From NCBI RefSeq assembly GCF_002234535.1, contig NZ_CP022521.1, positions 2,790,001-2,854,000 of the forward strand: a stretch of 64,000 nt of DNA. The letters are read 5' to 3'. Shown here in pieces: positions 8,984 to 18,127 of the stretch; within the stretch, counting starts at the first letter, position 1; each line of letters starts with the position of its first letter. The stretch comes from Actinoalloteichus hoggarensis. Lineage in GTDB: Bacteria; Actinomycetota; Actinomycetes; Mycobacteriales; Pseudonocardiaceae. The notes below the pieces were generated by a model. The model did not search any database. It saw nothing but the letters and a program-made list of their open reading frames with translations, and was not told where the DNA came from. A program made the position numbers and the translations under genes.

Positions 8984-11585
8984 GGATCAGCTCTCCCACT
9001 CGTGCGGTCCGCACCAGGCGGACCGCGATCCAGCTCGCGATCGACACCACGACGGCGCCGATCAGCACCGCCCACACGAGGAAGCCCAGCGGCATGCCCG
9101 GCGACGGCATCGGGAAGACCTCCGGCGCCGGGTCGAGCCGGACCGCCGACAGCTCCGCCCCGACGATGCCTGCCAGGGCCCCGAAGCCGATGGCGAGCAC
9201 GGCGACGACGCTCAGTTCCACGAGGTAGCTCGACACCAGGGTCCGGAGTCGCAGACCCATCCGGGTCGCCAGTGCACCGGAGAGCACGTTCTGTCTGCGG
9301 CGGGCCTCCACCGCCAACAGCAGCGACACGATCGCCAGCACGGCCAGCACCACGCCGAGCACCACGATGAAGGAGAAGGTCCACTGAATGGTGAGGAAGG
9401 CGAGCGCGTCCATGGCCGAGGCCCGCTCCGCGGTGTTCAACGCGACGACGTCCACGGCGGCGAGCGCGTCGATCACCGCGGTCAGCTCCAGCGTCGACCA
9501 CACGTACCAGGCACCGAGCGTCGACGGCTGGTCCACCGCCGCCGAGGAGATCACATAGCCGAAGCCCCGGGAGAGTCCGGGAAAGCCCTCGAGCGAGCCG
9601 GTGGTGCGGACCTCCAGCCCCCGGCCGGTGTCGACCGTGCCCTGGGCGGCACCGCCGACCGCGATCGCGGGCACCACCCCGTCGGCGTCGGCCGGGCCCA
9701 GCGTGTCGATCTGCTGCCGGATCTGCCGGTGCAGGGCGGTCTCGTCGGAGTACGCGCCCGCCACGAAGGTGGCGGGATCGATCGCCATGATCCGGCCGTC
9801 TCGCCCCTGACCAGGGATGTCCCGGGTGGTCACTCCCACCATGGTGGACCGGCCCGCCAGGGAGTCGGGCAGGACGAGGCCGTCCCGCACCTCGGCGTTC
9901 CCGATCTGCACCGAGCTCTCCGCGCCCACGCTCAGCCCGGACTTCGCGTCGAAGGCCTGCCGCTGCGCCGACACGACGCCGTCGCCGACGGCGATCGTGC
10001 CCACCGCCAACAGGGCCACGACCAGCACCCCCGTCACCGTGCCTCGGGAGGCGGCGAGCCTGCGGATGCCCAGCTGAGCCGCGGGCCGCGACCACATTTG
10101 CAGCCGGTGCGATCGGATCAGCGAGCCGTTGAGCAGCCGGGCGACCAGCCCCGCCACCGTGAGCACCACGAGCAGCGGGAAGGCCAGGGCGATCGGATCG
10201 ATCCGGGGGATGACCTCGCCGGTCTCGACGGTCAACGCGCCGTCCCACAGCCGACCGCCCGCCCAGACGGCCAGGCCCGCGCTCACCAGCTCCCACGGCA
10301 GCAGCACCAGCAGCCTGCGGCTTCGTGCGCCGCCGCGGACTCGATCGCGCTGGAACGTCGACCTGGTGCGCAGTGCCACCGTGCTCGCCAGCACACCGAC
10401 GGCGACGATCACCACGCCGAACATGATCATCGACAACAGGGCCTCGGTCCCCGGCTGGATCACCGAGGCCGGGGCGAACAGCCGCAGCGTGGCCGCCGCC
10501 GTGCCGACGCCCAGCCCGATGCCCGCCGTCAGCGGCAGCCCCAGTTCGAGCACGGCCTTGCCACCGATCGCGGCGGGGGAGATCCCGCGCGACCAGAGCA
10601 GCCGGATCTCGGTATGCCTGCGCTGGCACCACTGCACGGCCACAGCGGCCACGCCCGCCAGGCCGACCAACAGACTGACCAGTGTCAACGGCAGGACGGC
10701 GAGGGTGACGGTCCTGCTGGACTCGTGGGACAGCTCCACGGGCCGGTCGAGATAGGCCCTGGCGTTGACGGTCTCGAACACGGAGAACCCTGCGGCCGTC
10801 TCGCGTACGTCGGCGACCAGCGACGCCGCCCGCGCGGACAAGGCGGTGGCGTCCTCGGGGGTCTGCGGCGACTCGACGGGGTAGCGGACGGTGGTGATCA
10901 GGGGATCGCCGGACTGATCGAGGTAGTCGTCGAACTCGTCGCCGTCGGCGAAGAAGGTGACGTGCGCGTCCTCGAAGTCGCCACCGAGGGGACGCACCGT
11001 GACGGTGCCCTCCTCGGTGCACCAGAAGTCGTCCTGCGGCGGTGTGAGGTCCGCGTAGATCGTGGTCACCTGCGGTGATTCGAACGCGCCCGTGGCCGCC
11101 GGTCGGTCGCCGATCTCGATGCCGCCCTGTTCGGCGACCGACTCGGCGACCCAGAGGCCGCTGCGGTCGCCCCCCTCGATCACGTCGAGATGGTCCAGCG
11201 CATGATCGCGGTGCCCGAATCGGGTGATCGGCATGCCGTCGTCGAACTCGACCCGCTGCGGGTAGGTGTAGCGACCGGCGACCACCTCGTCGAAGCCGTG
11301 CTCGACGGCGGCCTCGCGGGCCGACTCGACCAGGGTCGCGGAGCTCTCCGGGGTCAGTTCCTCGCCGACCACGTTCGGCCCGACCGCCTGGGGACACAGC
11401 CGGTCCAGGCTGTACTGGACGGCCGCGCTGCCCACCGTGGAGACGTGCAGCACCGCGCCCGCGATCACGAAGGACAGGACGAGCCCGGTCAGCACCGCGA
11501 CCAGCATGGTGGAGGGGCTGGACAGTGCGGCGCGTGGTGCCCGCGTCCACGGCAGCTTGAGGGTCGGCCTTCGCTCGGACTTCAC
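8976..11585 (-). CDS. FtsX-like ABC transporter permease
   Basis: This protein of about 869 residues has two FtsX/MacB-type permease modules. An N-terminal transmembrane helix (about 18-45, MLVAVLTGLVLSFVIAGAVL) is followed by a large extracytoplasmic region and a block of helices around TLAVLPLTLVSLLVGLAGVA. A central helix group with LLVVLTVAGLVARL comes next, then a second extracytoplasmic domain and the C-terminal helices (FSFIVVLGVVLAVLAIVSLL, LVWAVLIGAVVVSIASW). It likely forms the membrane channel for the two downstream ATPases; the cargo is unknown. The GTG at 11585 is my choice because the conserved basic start precedes the first helix closely. An ATG at 11642 is also in frame. Neither has a good ribosome site. 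Confidence 0.85.
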   Translation of the reverse strand: MKSERRPTLKLPWTRAPRAALSSPSTMLVAVLTGLVLSFVIAGAVLHVSTVGSAAVQYSLDRLCPQAVGPNVVGEELTPESSATLVESAREAAVEHGFDEVVAGRYTYPQRVEFDDGMPITRFGHRDHALDHLDVIEGGDRSGLWVAESVAEQGGIEIGDRPAATGAFESPQVTTIYADLTPPQDDFWCTEEGTVTVRPLGGDFEDAHVTFFADGDEFDDYLDQSGDPLITTVRYPVESPQTPEDATALSARAASLVADVRETAAGFSVFETVNARAYLDRPVELSHESSRTVTLAVLPLTLVSLLVGLAGVAAVAVQWCQRRHTEIRLLWSRGISPAAIGGKAVLELGLPLTAGIGLGVGTAAATLRLFAPASVIQPGTEALLSMIMFGVVIVAVGVLASTVALRTRSTFQRDRVRGGARSRRLLVLLPWELVSAGLAVWAGGRLWDGALTVETGEVIPRIDPIALAFPLLVVLTVAGLVARLLNGSLIRSHRLQMWSRPAAQLGIRRLAASRGTVTGVLVVALLAVGTIAVGDGVVSAQRQAFDAKSGLSVGAESSVQIGNAEVRDGLVLPDSLAGRSTMVGVTTRDIPGQGRDGRIMAIDPATFVAGAYSDETALHRQIRQQIDTLGPADADGVVPAIAVGGAAQGTVDTGRGLEVRTTGSLEGFPGLSRGFGYVISSAAVDQPSTLGAWYVWSTLELTAVIDALAAVDVVALNTAERASAMDALAFLTIQWTFSFIVVLGVVLAVLAIVSLLLAVEARRRQNVLSGALATRMGLRLRTLVSSYLVELSVVAVLAIGFGALAGIVGAELSAVRLDPAPEVFPMPSPGMPLGFLVWAVLIGAVVVSIASWIAVRLVRTARVGELIRG

Positions 11586-11995
11586 GCGCAGAGGGTGACA
11601 TGACAGTGAAATGCGCCACCACCGAATCGGGCGAACCGACATGCTTTGGTGACAAGGTGATCCGGTCTGTCAAGGCTCCTTGTGGTCGAGCACCGCGTGA
11701 ACAGCTCTTCTCCTGACGCGAAGTGATCGACTCGCCGCGCCGCGGGGAAGGTCGTCGCGGCGGCACCCGGGCGCGCTCGACCGGATGGACGGCGCGAATC
11801 GACCGCGTGACCTCGCTCACCGGGAATGGAGCGCACGCCGGCGGGCTCGGCGGCAGGCGGTACGGGGAACAGGCGGCCGTCGTCACTACGATCGAAGTCG
11901 GCGGCGGGAGCAAAACGGACGTCCCGTTCGTTGAGTCGATACGAGCCGCCAGCCGCCCGGGCCTCGGGCGGCCGATCCTCGAGGGAGCCGCCCAC
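11586..11995. other. Divergent intergenic region, 410 bp
   Basis: This region separates the ABC operon from fxsA and should hold both promoters. The part near 11590-11710 is slightly less GC-rich. I see no clear operator, riboswitch or coding frame with a recognisable product. Confidence 0.4.
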
Positions 11996-12631
11996 GTGCC
12001 TCTGTTGTTGCTGATGCTCCTGGAGATCACTGCCCTGATCGTGGTGGGCAACCTCATCGGGGTGCTGCCCACACTCCTGTTGGTCGTCGGCAGCAGCGTC
12101 CTGGGCGGTTACCTGCTCCGCAGGGAGGGCAGCAGGGCGATGGCGGCCATGCAGGAGGCGATGCGGCATCGCAGGCTTCCCGCCGACTCCGCCGATCCGA
12201 CGACGATCGTCGTGGCCATCCTGTTCCTCATCCCCGGACTGATCACGACGGCCTCGGGACTGCTCCTGCTGATCCCCGGTAGTCGTACGCTCGTCGCGCG
12301 TCGGATCCGGCGCAGCCCGCGCTTCGTCACTCAGACCGGACCCTTCACGGCGCAGGCGGGCGGCCCGGGGGTTCCGCCGTTCGGATCTCGTCCCCGCGGC
12401 CCGGACGGGCCGATTCCGGGCGCGGGCGCTCGCGGGGACGTGGTCGAGGGCGAGGTCATCGACGGCGAGGTGCTGTCCGAGACGATCGATCCGACGCCCG
12501 GCGGCCCCGCGTCCACCGGTTCGTCGCCCGGCGGTCCGGCCGCCCTCTCCGAGCCCCGCGATCCCCGTGACGTCGACGGACCGGGGACGGGCCGGGTCGG
12601 GGATCCGAAGCCCGGCGTCGATCGCGATTGA
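11996..12631 (+). CDS. fxsA: FxsA family cytoplasmic membrane protein
   Basis: This 211-residue protein shows the FxsA core: two hydrophobic segments at the N-terminus (PLLLLMLLEITALIVVGNL and LPTLLLVVGSSVLGGYLLR) and a third pair near VVAILFLIPGLITTASGLLLLIPG. A long, charged, Pro/Gly-rich cytoplasmic tail follows (about 105-211). E. coli FxsA affects exclusion of phage T7 by F when overexpressed; its normal role is unclear. The GTG at 11996, preceded by GAGGGAG, starts right at the first helix; longer in-frame starts would add a non-homologous leader. The tail holds acidic EGEVIDGEVL repeats. Confidence 0.85.
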   Translation: MPLLLLMLLEITALIVVGNLIGVLPTLLLVVGSSVLGGYLLRREGSRAMAAMQEAMRHRRLPADSADPTTIVVAILFLIPGLITTASGLLLLIPGSRTLVARRIRRSPRFVTQTGPFTAQAGGPGVPPFGSRPRGPDGPIPGAGARGDVVEGEVIDGEVLSETIDPTPGGPASTGSSPGGPAALSEPRDPRDVDGPGTGRVGDPKPGVDRD

Positions 12632-12644
12632 CCTCACACCCTGT

Positions 12645-12661
12645 CCGCCCGTCCGGGGCGG
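12645..12661 (+). terminator. Short hairpin after fxsA
   Basis: CCGCCC (12645-12650) pairs with GGGCGG (12656-12661) over a five-base loop, 13 bases after the fxsA stop and 20 bases before the next start. It is short for a terminator and may be chance. Confidence 0.25.
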
Positions 12662-12681
12662 TCGGGGCAGACTGCACCACT

Positions 12682-14316
12682 GTGACGACCACTGCGCACC
12701 CCACCGCTCTCCTGTTGAGGGGCGGTCGGATTCATTCGCCCGCCAGCCAGGACGCCACCGCGATGGCGACCATCGACGGCGTCGTCGTCTGGATCGGCCA
12801 GGACGCGGCGGGCGACGCCCTCTTCGGCGAGCAGGCCACCACGATCGATCTGGACGGGGCGTTCGTGGCACCCGCCTTCGTCGACTCGCACGTCCACGCG
12901 ACCTCGGCGGGCCTGTTGCTGACGGGGCTGGACCTCACCGACTGTCCGTCACTCGCCGACTGCCTGCAGCGCCTGTCCGAGCAGGCCGCCGCCCACCCGG
13001 GGGGCGTCCTGTGGGGGCACGGCTGGGATGAGAGCCGCTGGCCGGAGCGCCGGCCGCCGACCAGGGCCGAGATCGACGCGGCCGTCGGCGCGACGCCGGT
13101 GTACCTGTCCCGGGTCGACGTCCACTCCGCGTTGATCTCCAGCGCGCTGCTCGCCATGGTTCCCGCGGCGCGGTCGGCGACGGGGTTCCACGCGGACGGT
13201 CCGCTGGCCCGAGACGCGCATCACCTGGTGCGCGGCGTCGCGCGCGACGGCGTCGACGGCGCGTCGCGGCGTGCCGCCCAGCTGGGTTTCCTGCGGCACG
13301 CCGCCGCCCAGGGCATCGCCGCCGTGCACGAGTGCGCGGGGCCCGACATCTCCGACTCCCAGGACCTCCTCGATCTGCTCGCCCTGGCGGGTACCGAGGA
13401 CCTGCCCGAGGTCGTCGGGTACTGGGGGGAGCTCGGCGCGGTGGGCGTCGCCCGCAGGCTGCGGGTGGCCGGGCTGGCGGGCGACCTGTTCGCCGACGGG
13501 GCGCTCGGCTCCCGGACGGCCGCGCTGCGCGAGCCCTACCTCGACGCGCCGGGCACGCGTGGGAACCGCTACCTGGAGCCGCCGCAGATCGCCGAGCACC
13601 TCGTGGAGTGCACCCGACACGGCCTTCAGGCGGGCTTCCACGTCATCGGCGACGACGCGACCTCGGCGGTCATCGAGGGATTCCGGCTCGCGGAGGCCGC
13701 CGTCGGGCTGCGGGCGCTCACGGTGCGGCGGCATCGTCTCGAGCACCTGGAGATGGTCGACGCCGATCAGGCGGCCGAGTTGGCCCGTTGGGGCATTACC
13801 GCCTCGATGCAGCCGATGTTCGACGCGCTGTGGGGCGGCGAGAACGGGATGTACGCCGAACGGCTGGGCGCCGAGCGTGCCGCCGGACTCAACCCGTTCG
13901 CGACGCTGGCGTCGGCGGGCGTGTCCCTGGCCTTCGGCTCGGACGCGCCGGTCACCTCGGTGGGCCCGTGGGCCGCCGTGCGCGCCGCCGTCCACCACCG
14001 CACACCCGGCGCGGGCATCTCGCCGAGGGCAGCGTTCACCGCGCACACCCGAGGCGGCTGGCGGGCGGCGGGCGCCGCCGAGGAGTTGACCGGAACGCTG
14101 GTGCCGGGGGCGTCGGCCACCTATGCGATCTGGACGGCGGGTGAGCTGGTCACGCCCGTCTCCGACAGCCGGATCGCCCGGTGGTCCACCGACCCGCGCT
14201 CCCGGGTCCCCCGGCTGCCGTCGGTGGACCCGGGCGTCGATCTGCCGGTCTGCCGGGCCACCGTGCTCCGGGGTCGGGTGATCCACGACACGGAGGGTCT
14301 GCTGCCGGTCGGCTGA
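12682..14316 (+). CDS. Amidohydrolase, YtcJ-like
   Basis: This 544-residue amidohydrolase-superfamily protein belongs to the amidohydrolase_3/YtcJ group. The first metal motif is in FVDSHVHATSAG. The typical GHGWDESRWPERRPPTRAEID segment follows, then LFADGALGSRTAALREPY, HVIGDDATSAV, RHRLEHLEM and the late Asp in LAFGSDAPVTSVGPW. Members hydrolyse C-N bonds in varied small molecules; the substrate is not predictable here. The GTG at 12682 gives the usual N-terminus (ALLLRGGRIHSP). It is cytoplasmic with no signal peptide. Confidence 0.9.
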   Translation: MTTTAHPTALLLRGGRIHSPASQDATAMATIDGVVVWIGQDAAGDALFGEQATTIDLDGAFVAPAFVDSHVHATSAGLLLTGLDLTDCPSLADCLQRLSEQAAAHPGGVLWGHGWDESRWPERRPPTRAEIDAAVGATPVYLSRVDVHSALISSALLAMVPAARSATGFHADGPLARDAHHLVRGVARDGVDGASRRAAQLGFLRHAAAQGIAAVHECAGPDISDSQDLLDLLALAGTEDLPEVVGYWGELGAVGVARRLRVAGLAGDLFADGALGSRTAALREPYLDAPGTRGNRYLEPPQIAEHLVECTRHGLQAGFHVIGDDATSAVIEGFRLAEAAVGLRALTVRRHRLEHLEMVDADQAAELARWGITASMQPMFDALWGGENGMYAERLGAERAAGLNPFATLASAGVSLAFGSDAPVTSVGPWAAVRAAVHHRTPGAGISPRAAFTAHTRGGWRAAGAAEELTGTLVPGASATYAIWTAGELVTPVSDSRIARWSTDPRSRVPRLPSVDPGVDLPVCRATVLRGRVIHDTEGLLPVG

Positions 14317-14361
14317 TCCGCCAGTGCCCGTGCGCGGGGATCCGCTCACCCCGTAGGGTGC

Positions 14362-15012
14362 ATGACCGTGACGGAACAACCGGACCGAAACCCGGAGGTC
14401 CGCGCCTCCGATGCCGAGCGTAATGAGATCGCCGCGTTGTTGAACCAGGCCGTGGGCGAGGGGCGGTTGACCCTCGACGAGTTCACACACCGTGTCGGAC
14501 TCGCCTACGAGGCGACGACGCGCAGCGAGCTGGACACGCTGGTGGCCGACCTGCCGGTGTCCCCACCCGCCGCGCAGGAGCAGCCGCTGGCGGTGCGGTC
14601 CGACGGCAAGCTCGAGCCCGAGGGCGGCGAGCGCAAGTGGAACCTCGCCGTGCTCGGCGGCAGCGATCTCAAGGGACGCTGGCGGGTCCGGCGTCGGATG
14701 GGGTTCTTCGGCCTGCTCGGCGGCAGCGACATCAACCTCTGCGACGCCGAGCTGGACGCGCCCGAGGTCGAACTGACCCTGGTCAGCATCCTCGGCGGGC
14801 ACACGGTGATCGTGCCGCGCGGCGTCCGAGTGGAGAAGTCCGGCGGGTTCGACCTGCTGGGCGGCGACGATGTCAAGATCGACGAGAGCGCCGTACTGGA
14901 GAACTCGCCCGTGATCCGCATCCGCTCGTACTCGGTGCTGGGCGGCTCCGACATCAAGAACCCGAAGCGCAAGAAGGGCAAGCGCAAGCGGGACCGCGAG
15001 CTGGAGGACTGA
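14362..15012 (+). CDS. DUF1707 protein with LiaF-like C-terminal domain
   Basis: This 216-residue protein has an N-terminal DUF1707 (SHOCT-like) domain at about residues 12-65 (VRASDAERNEIAALLNQAV, EGRLTLDEF). A C-terminal beta-rich region follows, with repeated LGGSDLKGRW, LLGGSDINL, ILGGHTVIVP and VLGGSDIK turns that match the LiaF/YvqF-type 'cell-wall-active antibiotic response' fold. The tail is strongly basic (KNPKRKKGKRKRDRE). There is no transmembrane helix, so it is probably cytosolic or membrane-peripheral. A TAGGGT -10-like element (14354-14359) ends just before the ATG, so the in-frame GTG at 14368 could be a leaderless start. Confidence 0.85.
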   Translation: MTVTEQPDRNPEVRASDAERNEIAALLNQAVGEGRLTLDEFTHRVGLAYEATTRSELDTLVADLPVSPPAAQEQPLAVRSDGKLEPEGGERKWNLAVLGGSDLKGRWRVRRRMGFFGLLGGSDINLCDAELDAPEVELTLVSILGGHTVIVPRGVRVEKSGGFDLLGGDDVKIDESAVLENSPVIRIRSYSVLGGSDIKNPKRKKGKRKRDRELED

Positions 15013-15017
15013 GTTCG

Positions 15018-15037
15018 GCGGCGGGTGAGCCCGCCGC
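15018..15037. terminator. Hairpin after DUF1707 gene
   Basis: GCGGCGGG (15018-15025) pairs perfectly with CCCGCCGC (15030-15037) around a TGAG tetraloop, six bases after the stop codon. Confidence 0.6.
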
Positions 15038-15117
15038 ACGGCGGACACCGGCGGCTGAGCAGGGCGTCGACCGTGCGGGTGGGCCCGGCACTCGATGTCC
15101 CACCAGCGCGCGCGCCC

Positions 15118-15160
15118 GGATGTCGGACACCCGGGATGTCGAACCTCGGATGTCGGACAC
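15118..15160. promoter_or_regulatory. Cluster of operator-like repeats
   Basis: GGATGTCGGACAC occurs at 15118-15130 and again at 15148-15160, with a degenerate copy, GGATGTCGAACCT, between them at 15134-15146. The core TGTCGGACA is a dyad (TGTC, one base, GACA). Copies are 16 and 14 bases apart, so about 30 bases (three helical turns) separate the perfect ones. This resembles a multi-site operator. The nearest downstream gene is the winged-helix protein at 15466. Confidence 0.45.
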
Positions 15161-15465
15161 GGTCGGATCCCCGCCGCGACCGGGGACCCGGTTCCGAATC
15201 GGGTGATGAGCGGCATCCGCTGCACACCGGCGGGGCCGGGGCGACGCACGTCGTCGCACGCTCGACGTCGGGATCTCACCGGCCGTCGTCGTCCTAGCCA
15301 CTGAGAGTCGTTGACACCGATCCGTGAGCTTGATGCGATCGCGCTGTGCTCCGCACCGTACTCACGCGACGTCGTCACGTGGACTACGCTCGGGTGTCCA
15401 CTCAGGCCTGTTCGAGGTCCGCTCGGCGAGACCCGTCCCGCTCAGGCCCTCCGTGAGGAATCCCC

Positions 15466-16068
15466 ATGGCGCAGCCGACCTCGACACCTCCGCTCTCCAC
15501 GACCTCCGCCGCCGAGCCCGCCGACGAGCCGTCGGGCCAGGCCGCCGTCACCGTCACCCTGGACGCCGACCTCGATGATCCGACGGGGCTGGCGGGCAGG
15601 CTCATCGAGGTCATCGGCACGGTCGTCCGGCCGCACTCGGTGACCGTGACGGTGCGCGGGACGACGGTGCGTGCCGCCTCGCCGCGGCTCTCCTCCGGTG
15701 AGGCGCCCCGAGAGGCGCCGCCCCGGGGCCGTGTCGTCCCGCTGACGCGGCAGGCCCCGACCGTGCTGATCGACGTGCCCGCTCGCAGCGTCGCCTGCCG
15801 TGGCACGGCGATCGAGCTGACCAGGCTGGAGTTCGACCTCCTGCTGTTCCTGTGCGAGAACCGCGACCGGGTGCACCGGCGCCACTCGCTGATCACGCGA
15901 CTCTGGGGGTCCGCACCGGAGCAGCCGGGCACCAGGACGGTGGACGTGCACGTCCGGCGCATTCGAGCCAAGCTCGGCGACGACGTCGACGTGATCAGCA
16001 CTGTCCGGGGTGTCGGGTACCGGATCGACGACGCCGCAGGCGTGGTCGTGCGTCACGAGAGCCGTTGA
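15466..16068 (+). CDS. Winged-helix (OmpR/PhoB-type) DNA-binding protein without receiver
   Basis: This 200-residue protein has an OmpR/PhoB-type winged-helix domain in its C-terminal half (about 100-190). LTRLEFDLLLFLCENRDRV, TRTVDVHVRRIRAKLG and the final wing ISTVRGVGYRID are all present. The N-terminal 100 residues are not a response-regulator receiver: they are short of the phosphoacceptor motifs and include an Ala/Pro-rich stretch and a VTVTLDADL-type strand segment. It therefore looks like an orphan regulator that does not rely on phosphotransfer. No histidine kinase is nearby. Ribosome site GTGAGGA precedes the ATG. Confidence 0.85.
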   Translation: MAQPTSTPPLSTTSAAEPADEPSGQAAVTVTLDADLDDPTGLAGRLIEVIGTVVRPHSVTVTVRGTTVRAASPRLSSGEAPREAPPRGRVVPLTRQAPTVLIDVPARSVACRGTAIELTRLEFDLLLFLCENRDRVHRRHSLITRLWGSAPEQPGTRTVDVHVRRIRAKLGDDVDVISTVRGVGYRIDDAAGVVVRHESR

Positions 16069-16232
16069 ACCGTCACGGAGGCGCTGGACGCGGGCCCTGG
16101 GAGGGTCGGCGGGACGGGTCGTCGAGGCCGTTCGGCTTCGGGAAGCGGCTGTGCCGAGGCGGGCCGCACGGGGGGGCGAGCCGAGAGCCGGGGGCGCGCC
16201 GTCGGCTGACGGGCCCGCTCCGTCCGGCCGTG

Positions 16233-16265
16233 CCGGGCGGGTCGTCGCACGTGAGACCCGCCCGG
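16233..16265. terminator. Bidirectional hairpin between wHTH and mannanase genes
   Basis: CCGGGCGGGTC (16233-16243) pairs perfectly with GACCCGCCCGG (16255-16265), an 11-base stem with an 11-base loop. It lies 13 bases past the mannanase stop on the minus strand and also follows the convergent winged-helix gene. Confidence 0.75.
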
Positions 16266-16278
16266 TCACCGCAGCGCA

Positions 16279-17892
16279 TCAGCCCTGCGTGCAGCTCCCG
16301 TCGTTGAGGGTGAACGCGCTGGGCGCGCTGTTGGCGCCCGTCCAGCTGCCGAGGAAGCCGAAGGACACCGACCCGCCGACGGGGATGGCCGCCGTGTAGT
16401 CGACGCTGCGTACGGTGACCGTGTCACCGGTCTGAGTCGCGACGCCGCCCCAGACGTTGGTCACCGTCTGCCCGTCCAGGTAGCTCCAGCCGAGTGTCCA
16501 GCCGTCGACGGGGCTCGTCCCGGTGTTGCGGATCGTGACCTCGGCCTGGAAGCCGCCGTTCCACTCCCCGGAGACCCGGTAGGTCACCGCGCAGGAGCCG
16601 GCGGCCGGGCCCGACTCGGTCGTGACGGTCGTGGTGGCGGATCGCGCCGACCGATTGCCCGCCGCGTCGCGCGCGTACACCGCGAAGGTGTAGTCGGTGT
16701 CGGGGCTCAGTCCCCCCACGATCGCCGAGTTCGTGGGCGTGCTGATCGCGGCGGTCTCCTGGCCGCCCGCCACCCTGACCACCTGATAGCCGGTGACGCC
16801 GACGTCGTCGGTGGACGGCGCCCAGGTCAGCGTGACGCTGCTCGCCGACACCGCCGAGACGCTCGGCGTACCCGGCGTCGTCGGGGCCGTCGTGTCCGAG
16901 CCGCCGCCGAAGACCGAGGCCTCCCGGGAGGTCTGCGCGATGCCGTCGGCTCCGTGGAAGATCCGCTCGCCCCAGGGCGTGAGGCTGTCGCCGTCGAAGC
17001 CGTGGACCATGTCCAGATACTCCACGGGACTGCCGTTGCCGCTCCACGACCAGCCGATGTAGCCGAGCCCGAGGTCTTCGGTGGTCGCCATGATGGTGTC
17101 CTCGTCGGGGTCGCCGTCGGAGTGGTTGTGGCCGAACTCGCCCACGATGATCGGCAGACCCTGATCGACGAAGTGGTGGAGGTAGTCCTCGATCTCGGCG
17201 GCGGTGTCGTAGACGCCGTACATGTGGATGGAGAACACCGTGTTGGCGTGCGGATCGGACGCGAAGACCTCCGGCGCCTGGCTGCGCATGGTGCCCGACC
17301 AGTCTTGACCCCAGTTCGGCCCGTCGACGACGAGGGTGTGGTCGAATCCGGCGTCGCGAAGTCGGTTGATCGCGGCGGAGGTGTCGGCGCCCCAGCCCGC
17401 GTAGTCGGTGTTGCCGTATGGTTCGTTGCCGATGTTGACGAGGACGTAGTCCTCTTCGCCGATCACGGCGTCCTGGATGCGCAGCCAGTAGTCCACGGCG
17501 CGATCCAGACTGACGGCGGCGGCCTGCTCGCCGTACCCGGTGGTGTCGTGCACCTCCAGCATGCAGATCAGCCGGTTGGCCTTGCACTGGCTGACCACGT
17601 TCGCGACGTCGGCGGTGCTGTTCTCGGTCCACTGGTCACCGCTGCTGAGCACGATGCGGACGGTATTGGCGCCCAGAGACTTGATGTCGGCGAGGGATCG
17701 GGTGGTCTCCGAGGTGAACCAGGTGTGCGGATGGCTGACGCCCCGGATGACGAACTCCTGGCCGTTGGCGTCGTAGAGCCTGCCGTCGTTCACCTGGAAG
17801 CCCGCCTCGGCGTGGGCGGTGGGGATCACGACGAACATCGACAGCAGAAGGGCGAACACGGCGGCACCGAGGGATGCGACTCGTCTTCTCAT
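16279..17892 (-). CDS. Secreted beta-mannanase, GH5-FN3-CBM2
   Basis: This 537-residue exported enzyme probably hydrolyses beta-1,4-mannan. A signal peptide covers about 1-28 (hydrophobic core VFALLLSMFVVIPTAHA, AHA cleavage site). The GH5 catalytic domain spans about 30-330 and closely matches Streptomyces ManA-type mannanases: RGVSHPHTWF, then acid/base Glu157 in VNIGNEPYGN, HMYGVYDT and nucleophile Glu252 in IVGEFGHNHSDG. A fibronectin-III module (about 340-428) follows, then a C-terminal family 2 carbohydrate-binding module (about 433-537) with conserved Trp residues and a Cys pair bracketing the module. The layout suits extracellular plant-polymer degradation, together with the CE3-like esterase at 21684. 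No CebR-like operator is visible upstream. Confidence 0.93.
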   Translation of the reverse strand: MRRRVASLGAAVFALLLSMFVVIPTAHAEAGFQVNDGRLYDANGQEFVIRGVSHPHTWFTSETTRSLADIKSLGANTVRIVLSSGDQWTENSTADVANVVSQCKANRLICMLEVHDTTGYGEQAAAVSLDRAVDYWLRIQDAVIGEEDYVLVNIGNEPYGNTDYAGWGADTSAAINRLRDAGFDHTLVVDGPNWGQDWSGTMRSQAPEVFASDPHANTVFSIHMYGVYDTAAEIEDYLHHFVDQGLPIIVGEFGHNHSDGDPDEDTIMATTEDLGLGYIGWSWSGNGSPVEYLDMVHGFDGDSLTPWGERIFHGADGIAQTSREASVFGGGSDTTAPTTPGTPSVSAVSASSVTLTWAPSTDDVGVTGYQVVRVAGGQETAAISTPTNSAIVGGLSPDTDYTFAVYARDAAGNRSARSATTTVTTESGPAAGSCAVTYRVSGEWNGGFQAEVTIRNTGTSPVDGWTLGWSYLDGQTVTNVWGGVATQTGDTVTVRSVDYTAAIPVGGSVSFGFLGSWTGANSAPSAFTLNDGSCTQG

Positions 17893-18127
17893 GACCTACC
17901 TCAGGAAGCGGCCCGCGGGCGGGCGTGGGTGGCCGGGCCCGCAGAGCGGCCCGACGACAGGTTCCCGGCTTCCTGTGGCGGCGCCGCTCAGCGTAGCCGA
18001 GCGTGACCGGCGACACAACGGCGCCGATCGGGCGTATCGGGACGGGGTCCGCGGCCGGTCGACCGGCGTCGGCGCGTGTTCCCGGGTGGTACCGCCCGGG
18101 CCCGCCTGCGTCCGGGCCGTGACCGCG

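Larger units (their letters stand above)
15013..15465. other. Intergenic region with TGTCnGACA sites, 453 bp
   Basis: The region starts with a terminator hairpin. It holds repeated short dyads (15118-15160, listed separately) and ends with the promoter area of the orphan winged-helix gene. No coding frame with a plausible product is seen. Confidence 0.5.
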
